Shown one piece after another: positions 21,029 through 35,288 of a stretch of 64,000 bases of DNA (positions are counted from its first letter, which is position 1; each line of letters starts with the position of its first letter). This DNA is from Vitellaria paradoxa (lineage: Eukaryota; Streptophyta; Magnoliopsida; Ericales; Sapotaceae). The notes under the pieces were generated by a model. The model did not search any database. It had not been told where the DNA came from and was given only the letters and a program-made list of their open reading frames with translations. The stretch lies in assembly GCA_019916065.1 (NCBI GenBank), contig CM034238.1:29499246-29563245 (forward strand). The letters are read 5' to 3'. Made by a program: the position numbers and the translations under genes.

Positions 21029-24000
21029 GTGATTGCTCACAATCATTGTTAATTTTAACCTCATTTTATACTCTTCTTTGGAACATTTTATCAAGTAAAT
21101 TCATTTCTTATCATGTTTTGAGCATCTATATGGTTTTTACGTATTTTGTAGGGGTATGGAAGGAAAACACCCAAAGAAAGGCAACTTGGAAGCTTAAAGA
21201 AGCAAATCTACAAAGTGAAAAGCCTACTAATTACAGCTTGGGGCATATCTTGAGCTTCTGTGATCCAATTAAGGTGATTCAAAAGCCTAAAATTAAGTAC
21301 ACATTCTAAACTACAACTTTCGTATAGAACCCAAGTCCAAAAGAGGTCTACATCAGCCTTGAAATCAGCTTGCAAAGTTACACAACTTGGAATTCTTTAG
21401 ATAGTTCAGCTTAACACCTTGTCAGTGTATTGACCATAATATTTTACTCACAACTTGGATTGATGCGATTTTTTCGAGTTGAAAAGAAAACTCAAAGAGC
21501 TACAATATGGTTGTGGAGCTGAACACCGTCTTCTGGCATCTCAATGGCGTCGAGACAGCAAACATCAGTAGCTCCTAACTCTCCTTACTGCTTTTTGGCG
21601 TCCCAATGGCTTGGGACGTGGTGGCCTTGACGGGTCAGATTTTAGGGTTTGTTTCACACTCTTCTATAAATACGAATGTTATATCACACTTTGGGGAACT
21701 GTTCATATGTTTTAGGGTTATTTTTTTTATAGTTTTCTTTGAGTTTTAGAGAGTTTTCATTACGTTTAATTTGAAAATTTGGATTGAAGCATTAGGTTTA
21801 GTTGAAGTTTCGTAAGATGTTCGTTTTTCTCTCTCTTACGGTTTACACATGCAAATTTCTTCGTATTTAATTATTTCAATTCTATGCTTTAAGTTGAGAT
21901 TGATTTCAGATTTCTTTTTGTTTCATTATGTTGACCCAAAGTTTATAAAGTTAGTTTTATAATTGATTTTGATAATAACAAACATTGAATTAAATTTTCA
22001 CAATTAATTTTCAAATAAACATTCTATGAAATATTACAATTCATTTGATAGATAAATTCAAGATAATAGAGTTGGAAGAGATTGATATCATTTTTTAGAT
22101 ATTTTCACATAATTTGGATGATGGAATAAAGAAATTTCAAAGTTGGGAGTAATAGAAATCAAAATAAGATAAAGATTTGAACTAAAGGTTAAAATAGACA
22201 AACAGAGAAATCAGACACATGTTAATATATAGATGATATATTAAGATCCAACGGTTCAATTTTTATGAAATTTTAATATAGTAAAACTAGATTTCCATAT
22301 CTACAACTTTACCGAATGGAGATTTTTGTGGATCGGAAGTTATGATATCAAAAAATGAGTTGGAATATTAGTCATTACAGAAAAGATTTTAATTCTGGAT
22401 TTTGAAGCTAGTCTTAGTTTTTGAGACATAACTCACACTCTACAGCTTTAAAAATTCTGATTTTTGGTGTGTGAAAAGAAGACTAAAAAAACTACAACTT
22501 TTGTAGTTTAAATTTCTTCTAATTCTAAAAGTATCATGATGAAATAGAAGCTTAAACTGGAAACACAGATTTAGAATGTCAGAAAAAACTATCAGAAGCT
22601 GGTCTCGGTTCAGAAGCCATATCTGACTATCTAACCGTTGGATGAAGCTCAAAATTTGACATGTGATAGCTGACTTATATATCTACAAAGTCTTCACTCT
22701 GAGGTAATGTCAGATTTGAACGTTATGAGGGTGAAAAACGGTCACAAATATATGTCAGAAAATTTGAAACTAAAAGACAGCATTGGAAGCAAGGAAATTT
22801 AATTTCTTTCAGAGGTAAAAATGTCTTTTCACTTAGTAACGGCCATTTGGAGATTTTCATCTATAAATAAAGCCTCAAACTCAGATTCAAGACAAGGAAG
22901 AAGGTAAGAAAGAAGTGCTTAGAAAGAGATACAAGAAATTCTATAACTTTGCTTACATAAAGTGATTTTTTCCCACACTTGTGCTTCATCTTTCATATTC
23001 AACTTGTGAGAGTTTCTTTTTTATTTGATTAAGTTTTAAACTCATTATTGTTGTTGTAAGAAAGGGAAATTTAAAGCCCTTTTAATTTGTGAGAGTTGGG
23101 TGAGCTCTTGTTAGTTTTGGTTCAAGTGTTAGAACCAAAACAAAAGACTTTATTTGAGAGAGACTTGTGTGAGTGATTTGGGGATAAAATCACTTGGGAA
23201 AGGTTTTTGCACCTTGGGAAGCTAGTGTGTAATAAACTCTTCAAAGAATAGTAGAGAAATCTCAAGGAAAGCCTTGGGATTGGATGTAGGCAACATTGAA
23301 ACCGAACCACTACAAATCGATTGTGTTTGCTTCTTCTCCCTTCTCTTTATATTTATTGCAAACACTAGCACTCACTCTTCATCCACAAATATTGAATAAT
23401 TGTTTTTGGTGCATTTTATATTTGATTATCCTTTGCATCTTGACATATTTGTTTTAGGGTTAAAATTTTTATTTACAATTTTTTTTAACAACCCTATTCA
23501 CCCCCTCTAGTGTTGCTATTTGGGACAACACTTTAGTTTTTAATATCTTTTTTTGTTTTCATTTTTCGTTTTACATCAATAGATGGTTTGCTAGCATATT
23601 TTCCTCTTCGAAGTTCAATCATGTTAGTCTAGGGTTTGTCTTTGGCTTCAAGCCATTGATGGTGGTGTGGAAAGTGAGAATATTTTTCAATGAAATATCT
23701 TTCTGACTTTTAATTGGAATCCTATAGTAAGCTAGGGTTCTTTCGAAATCAAATCACTTGTGTTATAACCATAGTTTGGTTACGGTTGGCCACTCGTGCA
23801 TACTAAGTGTTTGATTCAGTGGCCCAGTGATTTGGAACTTATTTTCTAAGCCATAACAAGTGGTTTTCTTAAAAAATCGATTCACCTATGTCATAATTGA
23901 AGCCTGGCTATGAGTTGATGCTTGTGCACGTTAGGTGTTTGATTTAATGTCCCGGTGAGTCCAAAACTATTTTCAAAAGCCCCCGCTTACCCAGAGTTCT

Positions 24001-24393
24001 AGAAATTAGGCTTTAATGAAATATCTTCCAAACTAGCAGTGCATGGCGTTCGCCAGGTTGAGTTACAAATGCGTTTGAGTAAACCACTATCCTACTACCG
24101 GATTTAGTTCAAAGCCAAGGTTATCTTAGTTATTTTATTTTTAATATTTTCATTTTCTTTTTATATCACAACTCCTTCACTCCATCATTCTCAACCCAAC
24201 CATCCTCAAACATCTTATCAATCCAAAGTTAGTTTAGATTAACTTATGTTCACCTACTAACTAAGAGAGCAAGTTTAGAGCATTTAACAAAGCCCTTTCT
24301 GTAGAGATGATCTCGGTTCTCATCGAGTAAAACTACAACCGCCCTCTTACAATTGAAAGGTCAAACCCGAGCACATTTCAACGTCAGTCACAT
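21028..24393 (+). mobile_element. Gypsy LTR copy B, split by a solo Copia LTR
   Basis: Its left part (21256-21545) matches copy C and its right part (23560-24393) matches copy A, so A, B and C belong to one group of related LTRs. Removing the Copia solo LTR (21929-23530) leaves about 1.76 kb. A TATA-like CTATAAATACG lies near 21665. The right end is at the point where alignment to copy A stops, just before a minus-strand protease remnant. Confidence 0.6.
21929..23530 (+). mobile_element. solo Copia LTR (SIRE/Maximus-like), 1602 bp
   Basis: It starts TGTTGACCCAAAG and ends TATTTGGGACAACA, giving TGTTG...CAACA terminal inverted repeats. Known words of this Copia group are present: TTGATTTTGATAATAACAAA near the start, CTATAAATAAAG (TATA box, 22861), and CTATTCACCCCCTCTAG near the end. 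The flanking pentamers CATTA (21924-21928) and CTTTA (23531-23535) differ at one base and are probably the target-site duplication. There is no internal region. Confidence 0.85.
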
Positions 24394-24439
24394 ACCTCTA
24401 GCCAGTCGAAGATAGCTCCTATCTCATCAATCTAATCTG

Positions 24440-25000
24440 TAAGACTTAGTCTTTCCTCACTAAAGCAAAGTGTTTTCTCCAAAGGATCCTCAATAATTTT
24501 ATGATCATCATAATCTTAGACTATAGTTTCAACTAAGTCCACCTGTTCTATATCAGACACCTATTTTGGTTATTTACTCACATAGAAAATATTAATTTCA
24601 AACTCAATGTTACCAAAAGACATTTTCATTGACCCATTCCTTTAATTGATAAGTGTATTTGATGTTGCGAGGAATGGTCATCCCAATATGACTGTGTCTG
24701 ATTTGGTGCAGATATACTGGTTAGTAGTTGAGTCCCAAGGATAATGAAATCCACTGGAAAGTAAAAATTTTCTACTTTGACTAGTACATTCTCAACTGTA
24801 CCTCGTGGAATCTTAATAGATCTATCAGTAAGTTATAAAGTCACACAAGTGAGCTTTATTTTGCCTTAGCCTAATTGTTCATATACTGAATAGGATAGCA
24901 AGTTTACATTTGCCCCTAAGTCAAGTAATGCTTGACTAATATAGTACTCCCCAATGTAACATGATAATCATAGGACAACTAGGGTCCTTATATTTTGGGC
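24440..25000 (-). pseudogene. Gypsy protease remnant
   Basis: Reading leftwards: GEYYISQALLDLGANVNLL, SYSVYEQLG, DRSIKIPRGTVENVLVKVENF, YFPVDFIILGTQ, then after a decayed part MSFGNIEFEINIF and EDPLEKTLL. This is the retropepsin domain between gag and RT in Athila-like Gypsy elements. The active-site motif reads DLGA instead of D(S/T)GA, so the catalytic Ser/Thr is gone; stop codons are also present. It joins LTR copy B on the left with no RT between, so this element has lost most of pol. Confidence 0.82.
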
Positions 25001-25704
25001 TCATACAACACTGTAGTATGACACTATAAAGGACTCAACTTGCCTACATTCCTTTTTACAATACAATAATAGGTAAAATAAGTAAAAAGAGACTCAAATA
25101 TTAAACATACATTTAGTTGTTCCTTTACAACTTTCATAAAAAAAAGCTAATAGAGAGAGGGAGAGAGATACAATTAATTTTTACAAATTCAGGGTAATTA
25201 TAATGTAAGGCAGGGCAAAAGTTTTATTTAGTGCCAATCCAATGTAATAGTTCTATAGAAACAGGAGTTTAAATGGCTCAATTTGCCATGTTGACCTACA
25301 ATGTGAATAAAAATAAGGAGGATTTAACTTGAAGTTCGCTTTTAAAATAAAGAACTCATCAAAATGCACTTTAGTTAAAATATAACTAGAATAATATAAC
25401 TTTAATTACACAAATATCCACGTTTTGATTTTCATTCATTTAAGCTATCTAGAACAAAATTTTCCTTAAACTATTATTGGATATCCTATACAAAGCTCCT
25501 GCCATTTGTTGTCCAACATGCTCAGACTACTACTAATTAATAATATGAATGAGTTGGATGGGCTATCTAAACAAAGCTAATACAAGATCAATCATATGCT
25601 AAAGTTAGGCTGGGATGTTGAGGCACGTCCCAGTCAACTTCCATTTACTACTTTATATATACTAATACCATGATATATATATTGTTATTTATTTTAAGTA
25701 TTGA
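25001..25704. other. AT-rich spacer before the satellite
   Basis: No coding or element signal recognised. It contains a purine-rich GAGAGAGGGAGAGAGA stretch near 25155 and an AT-rich edge (25650-25700) directly before the first recognisable satellite unit. Confidence 0.4.
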
Positions 25705-27024
25705 ACTATGATCCTGAATTCCTTATATTTTCCAAACTTTACTTATTTTAAAAAATTAAATTTCTCCAACATTTACCAACTTTTTCACACTTTCCAACAA
25801 AAATATCAAACACCCAACAATTCAAATTTTGTCTATTTTTATTTTTTGCCAAGAGTTGAAACAATTTTTCCAATTCTCCCCACACTAAAATCTCCAACTT
25901 CTCAAACTTCGTCAACTTTTATCAACTTTTTCACACTTCAAAATTTTACCTTTCTTCTCTAATTTTCTCCAACTTTAATCAATTTTGTATATTTTTCAAA
26001 GAACACATCAAACACCCAACAATTCAAATTTTATCAACTTTTTTTTTACCAAAATTTGACACTCCAAACAGGCACTTAATTCACAAATAAGTCTCCCACA
26101 AAAATGACCATTAATGAACTACAAGTCCTTACATTTTCCAAGCTTCACTTCTTTTGAAAAAAACAACATTCTCCGACTGTTTCTAACTTTTTTCAAAATT
26201 GCCAATTTTATCCAACTTTTCCACACTTCAAGAAAACATCAAAAACCCATCCATCCAAAATTTGGCACTCCAAAAATTGGTGCTTAGTATGCATTTGGAA
26301 TACCAAATGTGGCCAAAATCTCAAACATTCTCCAAATATTTCCAATTTTTTTCACACACTAAAATCTCCAACTTTTTCTAAGTATCTAAATTTTTTCCCA
26401 ATTTTTTTTTTCAATTTTCATCAACTCTTACCAATTTTATCACATTTCCAACTTTTACAGACTTTTTTCAAATTTCTCTAACTTTTACCAACTTTTTCAC
26501 ACTTTTCAAGAAACACATCAAACACCAGACTATTCAAGTTTTATCTACTCTTTATTTTTTAGTCAAAATTTAATACTCCAAACAGAAACTTAATTCACAA
26601 ACAATACTCCCACAAAAACAGCCGTTAATGAACTTTGGATCCTTACATTTTCAGAACTTTACTTATTTTGAAAAAAATAAAAGGGGCCTAACGTGTTTGG
26701 AATACAAAATTTGGCCAAATTCTCATACGTCCTCCAAAATTTTCCAATTTTCTCAACACTAAAATCTCTAACTTTTACCAACTTCTCAAAATTTCTCCAA
26801 CTTTTACTAATTTTTCACGTATTTCAAAGAATACATCAAACACACAACAATCCAAATTTTATCAACTTTTTGTTTTCCAACCAAAATTTTATTGATTTTT
26901 TTTTTGGGCCAAAATTTGGCACTACAAACGGGTGGTTAATTCACAAATAAGTCTCACACAAAAACAACCATTAACGAATTATGGGTCCTTACAATTTCCA
27001 GATTTTACTTATTTTGAAAAAACA

Positions 27025-27600
27025 ACTGATTGTAAGGTAAAATGTACAATTTAATGCCCTAAATGAGTATTGTTAATCCACCTTATACTAATAAATGAAT
27101 TGAATTGATAAATATTAGTGTACGAAGATTTTGAATTTGCTTTGCAAGAAATGGAACTAATGAATTATGAAAAGAAGCAAAAGCAAGCACAAGGATCAAA
27201 GGTGGTCCAGACAGCTGTTTGGCAAACAGCTATGTGCACAACAGATTTTGGCGAAATTAGAAGGGTATTTTTATACTTAAACATGTTTAGCTCTAAATAT
27301 AAATAGCAAGAGTTAGTGTTGAGAGAGGAGTCAATTGACATATAATATTTCATACATAGTTGAGAGAGATTGGTAGAGAGAGAAAATAGATCTTGTTTGT
27401 TTTCTTAGAAAATTCTACTTTCCTTTTCAATTTCGTTGTGAACAATGTTTGCATTCAATACGAGTTCTTCATCAATTATGAAAGAGTAGTTTCCTCTCTT
27501 GGATTCAAATCAAGGATGGTAGTTGATCTCCACCGATTTTCAAGGTAACTTGTTCTTCAAGTTTACATCTATGATCCTCATGGGACAATTGATGATGTCT
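27025..27600 (+). mobile_element. non-satellite insert, LTR-like
   Basis: The satellite breaks at about 27025 and resumes at about 27600. The insert has a TATA-like CTAAATATAAATAG at about 27291, followed by GA-rich leader-like sequence (GAGAGAGATTGGTAGAGAGAG), resembling an LTR promoter. About 70 bp of satellite (CTTCCACAAAAACAAC to ACAACT) occur on both sides, so simple target-site duplications are not visible. Short frames at 27118-27306 and 27165-27353 overlap antiparallel and are not convincing genes. Confidence 0.45.
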
Positions 27601-30600
27601 TCCACAAAAACAACTATTAATAAACCATGGATCCTTACATTTTCCAATCTTTACCCATTTTGAATAAACAACTTTCACCAATTGCTTTCAAATTTTTCCA
27701 ACCATTTCACAAATTTTGGCGAAAACAACAGACACCCAATAATAAAAAATCTGACAATTTTTTTTTCCTTTTTTGCCAAGATTTGGAACTCTAAAGAGGT
27801 GCAAAGTTTGCGTTGGGAATACAAAATTTGGCCAAAATCTCAAACTATCTCCAAATTTTTCCAATTTTCTCCACACACTAAAATCTCCAACTTTTTCCTA
27901 CGTCTCAAAGTTCGTCAAACTTCTACCAACTTTTTACACTTTCAAATTCTACCTGTTTTCACCAATTTTCTCCAACTGCTATCAATTTTTTCCAAATTTT
28001 CAAGGAACACATCAAGCACCCAACAATCCAAATTTTATCAAATTTTCGTTTTTCTGCCAAAATTTTGCACTCCAAATAAGCGCTTACTTCATAAACAAGT
28101 CTCCCACAAAAAACAACCATTAACAAACTATGGGTCCTTACATTTTATAAATTTTACTTATTCTGAAAAAACAACCTTCTCCAAAGTTATCTAACTTTTT
28201 CAAAAATTTTCCAACTTCATCTAACTTTTTCACATTTTTCAAGAAAAACATCAAACACCCAACAATCCAAAATTTGCCAACTTTTCTTTTTTGCCAAACG
28301 TTAAAACTCCAAAGAGATGCCTAGTGTGTTTTAGGATTACCAAATTACGCCAAAATCTCCAAGTATCTCCAATTTTTTGTAATTTTCTCCACACTAAAAT
28401 CTCTTGTGCGCGTTAGGATAACCAAATAGTCCAAAATCTCCAAATTTATTTCAAATTTTTCCACACGCTAAAATCTCACAAACTATACCCAAATTTTTTC
28501 AAATTTTCTCCAACTTTTTCCATTTTCTCCAACTCTTACCAACTTTTTCACACTCAACTTTTTACATGCTTTCTACAATTTTTACCAACCTTTTCACACT
28601 TTTCACGGAACACTCAAAACACCCAACAATTCAAATTCCGTCAAAATTTGGCATACCAAACAGTACCTTAATTCACAAATAAGTCTTCCACAAAAACAAT
28701 CATTAATGAAATAAGAATCCTTACATTTTGCAAACTTTGCCTATTTTGAATAAACAACTTTCTTCAAGTTTTTTTAAAACTTAAACAAAATTTTCACACT
28801 ATTCGACGAAAATATCAAACACCTAACAATTCAGTATTTGCCGAATTTTTATTTTTGCCAACATTTGAAACTCTAAACAGGTGCTTAGTTTGTGTTCGGA
28901 AAAACAAATTTGGCCAAAATCTCAAACTTCCTCCAAAATTTTCCCATTTTCACCACACTAAAATCTCCAACTTTTACCAACTTCATAAAGTTTCGGAAAC
29001 TTCTACCAACTTTCTCACAATTCCAACTTTTACTAGTTTTAATAATTTTCTCCAATTTTTATCTGTTTTCTCAAATTTTTCAAGGACAATCCAAAGTTTA
29101 TCAAATTTTTTGTTTTTTTGTCAAACTTGGTCACTCCAAACCAGCACTTAATTCACAAATATGTCTCCCAAAAAAACAACCAGTAATGAACTACAGGTCC
29201 TTATCTTTTCCAGATTTTATATATTTTGATAAAACAACCTCCACTAAATTTATCTAACTTTTTTCAAACTTTTCAAACATTATCCAACTTTTTCACACCT
29301 TTCAAGAAAAGCATTAAACACCCAACAATCCAAAAATTGTCTATATTTTGTTTTTTGCCAAAATTTAAAACTCTAAATAGGAGCCTAGTGTGCACTAGGA
29401 TTACCAAACTACACCAAAATCTCCAACTACCTCCAAATTTTTCCAATTTATTGCACACACTAAAATCTCCAACTTTACCCAAATTTTCTCAAATTTTCTC
29501 CAACTTTTATCGACTCTCTTCAAAATTTTCCAACTCTCACTAATTTTTTCATACTTCAAACTTCCACATGCTTGCTGCAACTTCTACCAACTTTTTCACA
29601 CTTTTAAAGAAACACATAAGACACCCAACAATCCAAAGTTTACCTAACAATCCAAAGTTTACCTACTTTTTTTGCCTAAATTTGGAACACCAAACAGTAC
29701 CATAATTCACAAATAAGCCTTCCAAACAACCATTAATGAACTGTCGATCCTTACATTTCCCAAATTTTACCTATTTTAAATAAACAACTGTCTCCAACTT
29801 TTTCACACTTTTTGACAAAAACAAAAAACACTCAACAATAAAAAATTTGTCAGACTTTTTGCTTTTTGCCAAAATTTAGAACTCCAAAGAAGTGCCTTGT
29901 GTGCGTTAAAATGACCAAATTAAGGCTAAAATCTCCAACCACCTTCAAATTTTTTTAATTCTTTTCCACACACTGAAATCTCCGGCTTCCCCTAAACTTT
30001 TTCAAATTTACTCCACCTCTTATTAACTTTTTTCAATTTTCTCCAACTCTCACTAATATTTTTACACTTCAAGCTTTTACATGCTTTCTAGAACTTCTAC
30101 CAATTTTTTCACACTTTTCAAGGAACACATCAAACACTCAAAATATCCAAACTTTATCCACTTCTATCACCTAACTTTCGAACTCCTAATAGTACCTTAA
30201 TTCACAAATAAGCCTTCCACAAAAACAACTATTAATGAACTATCGATCCTTACGTTTGCCCAATTTTACCTAGTTTGAATAAAAAACTGTCTCCAACTTT
30301 TTTCAAAATTTTTCAACTTAGACCAACTTTTTCACACTTTTCGACCAAAACATCAAACACTCAACAATCCAAAATTTGTCGACTTCTTGTTTTTTGCCAA
30401 AATTTAGAACTCCAAATAAGTGCCTTGTGTGTATTAGAATTACCAAATTAGGCCAAAATCTTCAACCACCTCCAAATTTTTCTAATTTTCTCCACACACT
30501 AAAATCTCCAACTTCACCCGAACTTTCTCAAATTTTCTCCAACTCCTATTAACATTTTTCAATTTTCTCCAACTCTCACCAATATTTTTACACTTCAAAC

Positions 30601-33600
30601 TTTTACATGCTTTCTACAACTTCTACCAACTTTTTCACACTTTTCAAGAAACACATCAAACACCTAAAAAATCCAAACTTTAACTACTTCTATTGCCCAA
30701 ATTTGGAACTGCCAATAGTACATTAATTCACAAATAAGTCTTCCACAAAAATAACCATTAATAAACTATGGATCCTTATAATTTCCAAACTTTGCCTATA
30801 TTGAATAAACAACTTTCCCACCCTTTTTCAAAATTTTCCAACTTTGATGAACTTTTTCACAACTTCCAACGAAAACACCAAACGCCCAACAATCCAAAAT
30901 TTGCCTACTTTTAGCTTTTTGCCAAAATTTAAAACTCCAAAGAGGTGCTCAGGGTGTGTTAGGATTACCAAATTACGCCAAAATCTCCAACTATCTGCAA
31001 ATTCATCCAACTTTCTCCACACACTAAAATCTCCAACTTTACCCGAAGTTCCTCAAATTTCTCCAACTCTCACCAATTTTTCACTCCAAACTTTTACATG
31101 CTTTCTATGACTTCTACCAACTTTTTCACACTTTTCAAGGAACATATCAAACACCCAACAATCCAAACCTTACGGATTTTTTTGTTCTAAATTTAGCACT
31201 CCAAACAGTACCTTAATTACAAATAAGTCTTCCACAAAAACAACCATTAATGAACTATGGATCCTTATATTTTCCAAATTTTACATATTTTGAATAAGCA
31301 AATTTCTCTAACTTTTTGAAAATTTTCCAACATTTACCAACTTTTTCACAATTTACGACAAAAATATCAATCACCTAATAATCCAAAATTTGCCTACGTT
31401 TTGTTTTTTACCAACTTTTTCACACTTTTCAAGGAACACATCAAACACAACAATCCAAACTTTACGGATTTTTTTGGCCTAAATTTGCCACTCCAAACAA
31501 TACCTTAATTCACAAATAAGTCTTCCACAAAAACAATCATAAATGAACTATGAATCCTTATATTTTCCAAATTTTACATATTTTGAAACTCCAAAGAGGT
31601 GCCTAGTGTGCGTTAGGATTACCAAATTATGCCAAAATCTTCAACCGTTTCCAAATTTTTCTAATTTTATCCACACACTAAAATCTCCAACTTCACCCGA
31701 ACTTTCTCAAATTTTCTCCAACTCTTATTAACATTTTTCAATTTTCTCCAACTCTCACCAATTTTTTTACACTTCAAACTTTCACACGCTTTCTACAACC
31801 TCTACCAACTTTTTCACACTTTTCAAGGAGCACATCAAACGCCCAAAAAATCCAAACTTTACCTACTTCTATTGCCGAAATTTGGAACTCCAAACAATAC
31901 GTTAATTCACAAATAAGTCTTCCACAAAAACAACCATTAATGAACTATGGATCCTTACAGTTTCCAAACTTTGCCTATTTTGAATAAACAACTTTCCCCA
32001 ACTTTTTAAAAATTTTTCCAACTTTGACCAACTTTTTCACAACTTTCGACGAAAACATCAAACACCTGACAATCCAAAACTTGTCTACCTTCTACTTTTT
32101 GCCAGAATTTAAAACTCCAAAGAGGTACCTAGTGTGCACTAGGATTACCAAATTACGCCAAAATCTCCAACTATCTCCAAATTTATCTAATTTTCTCTGC
32201 ACACTAAAATCTCCAATTTTACCCGAAGTTACTCAAATTTTCTCCAACTCTCGCCAATTTTTCACACTCCAAACTTTTACATGCTTTCTACGACTTCCAC
32301 CAACTTTTTCACACTTTTTAAGGAACACATCGAACACCCAACAATCCAAACTTTACTAACTTTTTTGTCTAAATTTGGCACTCCAAACATTACCTTAATA
32401 CACGAATAAGTCTTCCACAAAAACAACCATTAATGAACTACGAATCTTTACATTTTATAAACTTTACCTGCTTTGAATAAACAACTTTCTCCAATGTTTT
32501 CAAATTTTTCCAACTTTGACCAACTGTTTCATACTTTCCGACGAAAACATCAAGCACTCGACAATCCCAAATTTGCCTACCTTTGTGTTTTTTGCCAAAA
32601 TTTAAAACTCCAAAGAGATGCCTAGTGTGCGTTACGATTACCAAATTAGACTCAAATCTCCAACTATCTCCAAGCTTTTCTAATTTTCTCCACACGCTAA
32701 GATCACCAACTTTTACTCAGACTTTCTCAAATTTTCTCAAACTTTAATCAACTTTTTTCAATTTTCTCCAATTATTACCAATTGTTTTTACAACTTTTTT
32801 ACACTTTTCAAATAACACATCTAACACCCAACAATCCAAACTTTACCCACCTTTTTTTCCAGAATTCTGCATCCAAAACAGTACCTTAGTTCACAAATAA
32901 GCCTTCCACGAAAACAACCATTAGAGAACTACAGATCCTTACATTTTCCAAATGTTACATATAAATAAACAACTTTCTCCAACTTTTTCCAAATTTTTCC
33001 AACTTTGACCAATTTTATCACACTTTTCGATGAAAATATCAAACACCCAACAATCCAAAATTTGCCTTTTTTTTGTTTTATGCCAAAATTTAAAACTTTA
33101 AAGAGGTGTCTAGTGTGCGTTACAATTACCAAATTAGTCCGAAATCTCCAATAATCCAAAATTTGCTTACTTTTTGCCAAAATTTAAAGCTCCAAAGAGG
33201 ATCCTAGTGTTCGTTAGGATTCCTAAATTACGCCAAAAGCTCGAACTACCTCCAAATTTTCCAAAATTTCTCCACCCACTAAAATCTCCAACTTTACCCA
33301 AAGTTTCTCAAATTTTCTCCAACTTTGATCAACATTTTTCAAATTTCTCCAACTCTCACCAATTTTTTCACACTTCAAACTTTTACATGCTTTCTACAAA
33401 TTCTACAAACTTTTTTGCACCTTTCAAGGAACACATCAAACACCCAATGATCCAAATTCTACCTATTTTTTTGCCCAAATTTGACACTTCAAACTGCATC
33501 TGAATTCACAAATAAGTCTTCCACAAAAACAACAATTAATGAACTACGTAACCTTACTTTTTTCCAAACTTTGCCTATTTTGAATAAACAACTTTCTCCA

Positions 33601-34642
33601 ACCTTTTTCAAAATTTTTCAACTTTTTCACACCGTTTTACATAAACATCAAACACTCAATAATCCAAAATTTGCCTAGCTTTTGCTTTTTTTTTTTTATA
33701 AAATTTAGAACTCCAAAGAGGTGGCTAGTGTTCGTTAGGATTACCAAATTAGACAACAATCTCCAACTATCTCCAAATTTTTCAAATTTTCTCCACACAC
33801 TAAAATCTTCAACTTTTAGCCAAACTATCTCACATTTTCTCAAACTTTAGCAACATTTTTCAATTTTCTCCAACTCTTAACAATTGTTTAACACTTAAAC
33901 TTTCACATGCTTTTTATAACTTTTTCACACTTTTGAAGGACACATCAAATACCCAACAATCCATTAATGAACTATAGATCCTTACATTCTCCAAATTTTA
34001 CCAATTTTGAATAAACTTTCCCCAACTTTTTTCAAAATTTTCCGAGTTTGACCAAATTTTTCACACTTCTCGACAAAAACATCAAAGACCCATCAATACA
34101 AAATTTGCCTACTTCTTGTTTTTTGCCAAAATTTAAAACTCCAAAGAGGTACCTATTGTGCGGTAGAATTACCAAATTAGGCCAAAATCTTCAACAAACT
34201 CCAAATTTTTCTAATTTTCTCACCACACTAAAATTTCCAACTTTACCCAAACTTTCTCAAATTTTCTCCCACTGTTGTCAGCCTTTTTCAATTTTCTCCA
34301 ACTCCCACCAATTTTTTCACACTTCAAACTTTTTTTTCTTTTTTTTTTTAATAGCTTCTACCCACTATTTTAAACTTTACGAGGAACACATGAAACACCC
34401 AATAATCCAAATTTTACCTACTATTTTTGCCTAAATTTGACACTCCAAACGGTTCCTTAATTCGCAAATAAGTCTTCCGAAAAAACAACCATTAATGAAC
34501 TATGGAAACCTTATATTTTCCAAATGTTACGCATTTTGAATACACAATTTTCTCCAAATTTTTTCAAATATTTCCAATGTTTTACCAACGTTTTCACACA
34601 ATTCAACAAAAATATCAACACTTAACAACCCAAAATTTGCCT

Positions 34643-35288
34643 ACATATTCAGGATGAGGTGCCATGGTGTATGCTATTTGCAAATGATATTGTTTTAGTA
34701 GATGAGACGAGAGAAGGAGTGAATGCTAAGCTAGAATTGTGGCGGGAAATGTTAGAGACAAAAGGGTTTAGACTATGCCGTTGCAAGAGGGAATATATGG
34801 AATGTAAGTTTAATCAAAGTAGGATAACGGGTAGTATAGAAGTAAGTTTAGGCACACAAAAGATTGTAGAGAAAGACAAAGTGTTGGGCAGTAAAGCATA
34901 ATCATGATTAGAAGATGGCAGTTGCCGAGATTAGGATGCTAAGGTGGATGTGCGGGATTACAAGAAAAGATAGGATTAGGAACGAGAAGATTAGGAGCAG
35001 AGTAGGAATAGCACCGATCGAAGATAAAATGAGAGAAAACCGATTAAGATAGTTTGGCCATGTTAGAAAGCGTCCAGCGGAGGCACCTGTTAGAATGTGT
35101 GAAAGTATGGAGATTGTTAGGAGTATGAGAGGTAGAGGAAGACCCAAGAGAAGTTGGGAATAAACTATTAAACATCATCTTGTCTACCTAGATTTACCAG
35201 AGAACATGCCCTTAAATAGATCTATTTAGCATCGACAAATCCATATAGCCGACCCCACCTAGTGGAAAAATGCTTGGTTTGGTTTGGT
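34643..35288 (+). mobile_element. RTE-type LINE fragment with internal deletion
   Basis: It encodes [35 protein letters not shown] and KIVEKDK, then jumps directly to the VKHNHD region, so about 60 codons are missing, and continues to [14 protein letters not shown] and PLNRS. The first catalytic Asp of the FADD motif is Asn (FAND). It ends in GGTTTGGTTT like the other copies. TTTGCCT lies at both ends (34636-34642 and 35289-35295), which fits the satellite sequence at that point and is a probable short target-site duplication. Confidence 0.88.
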
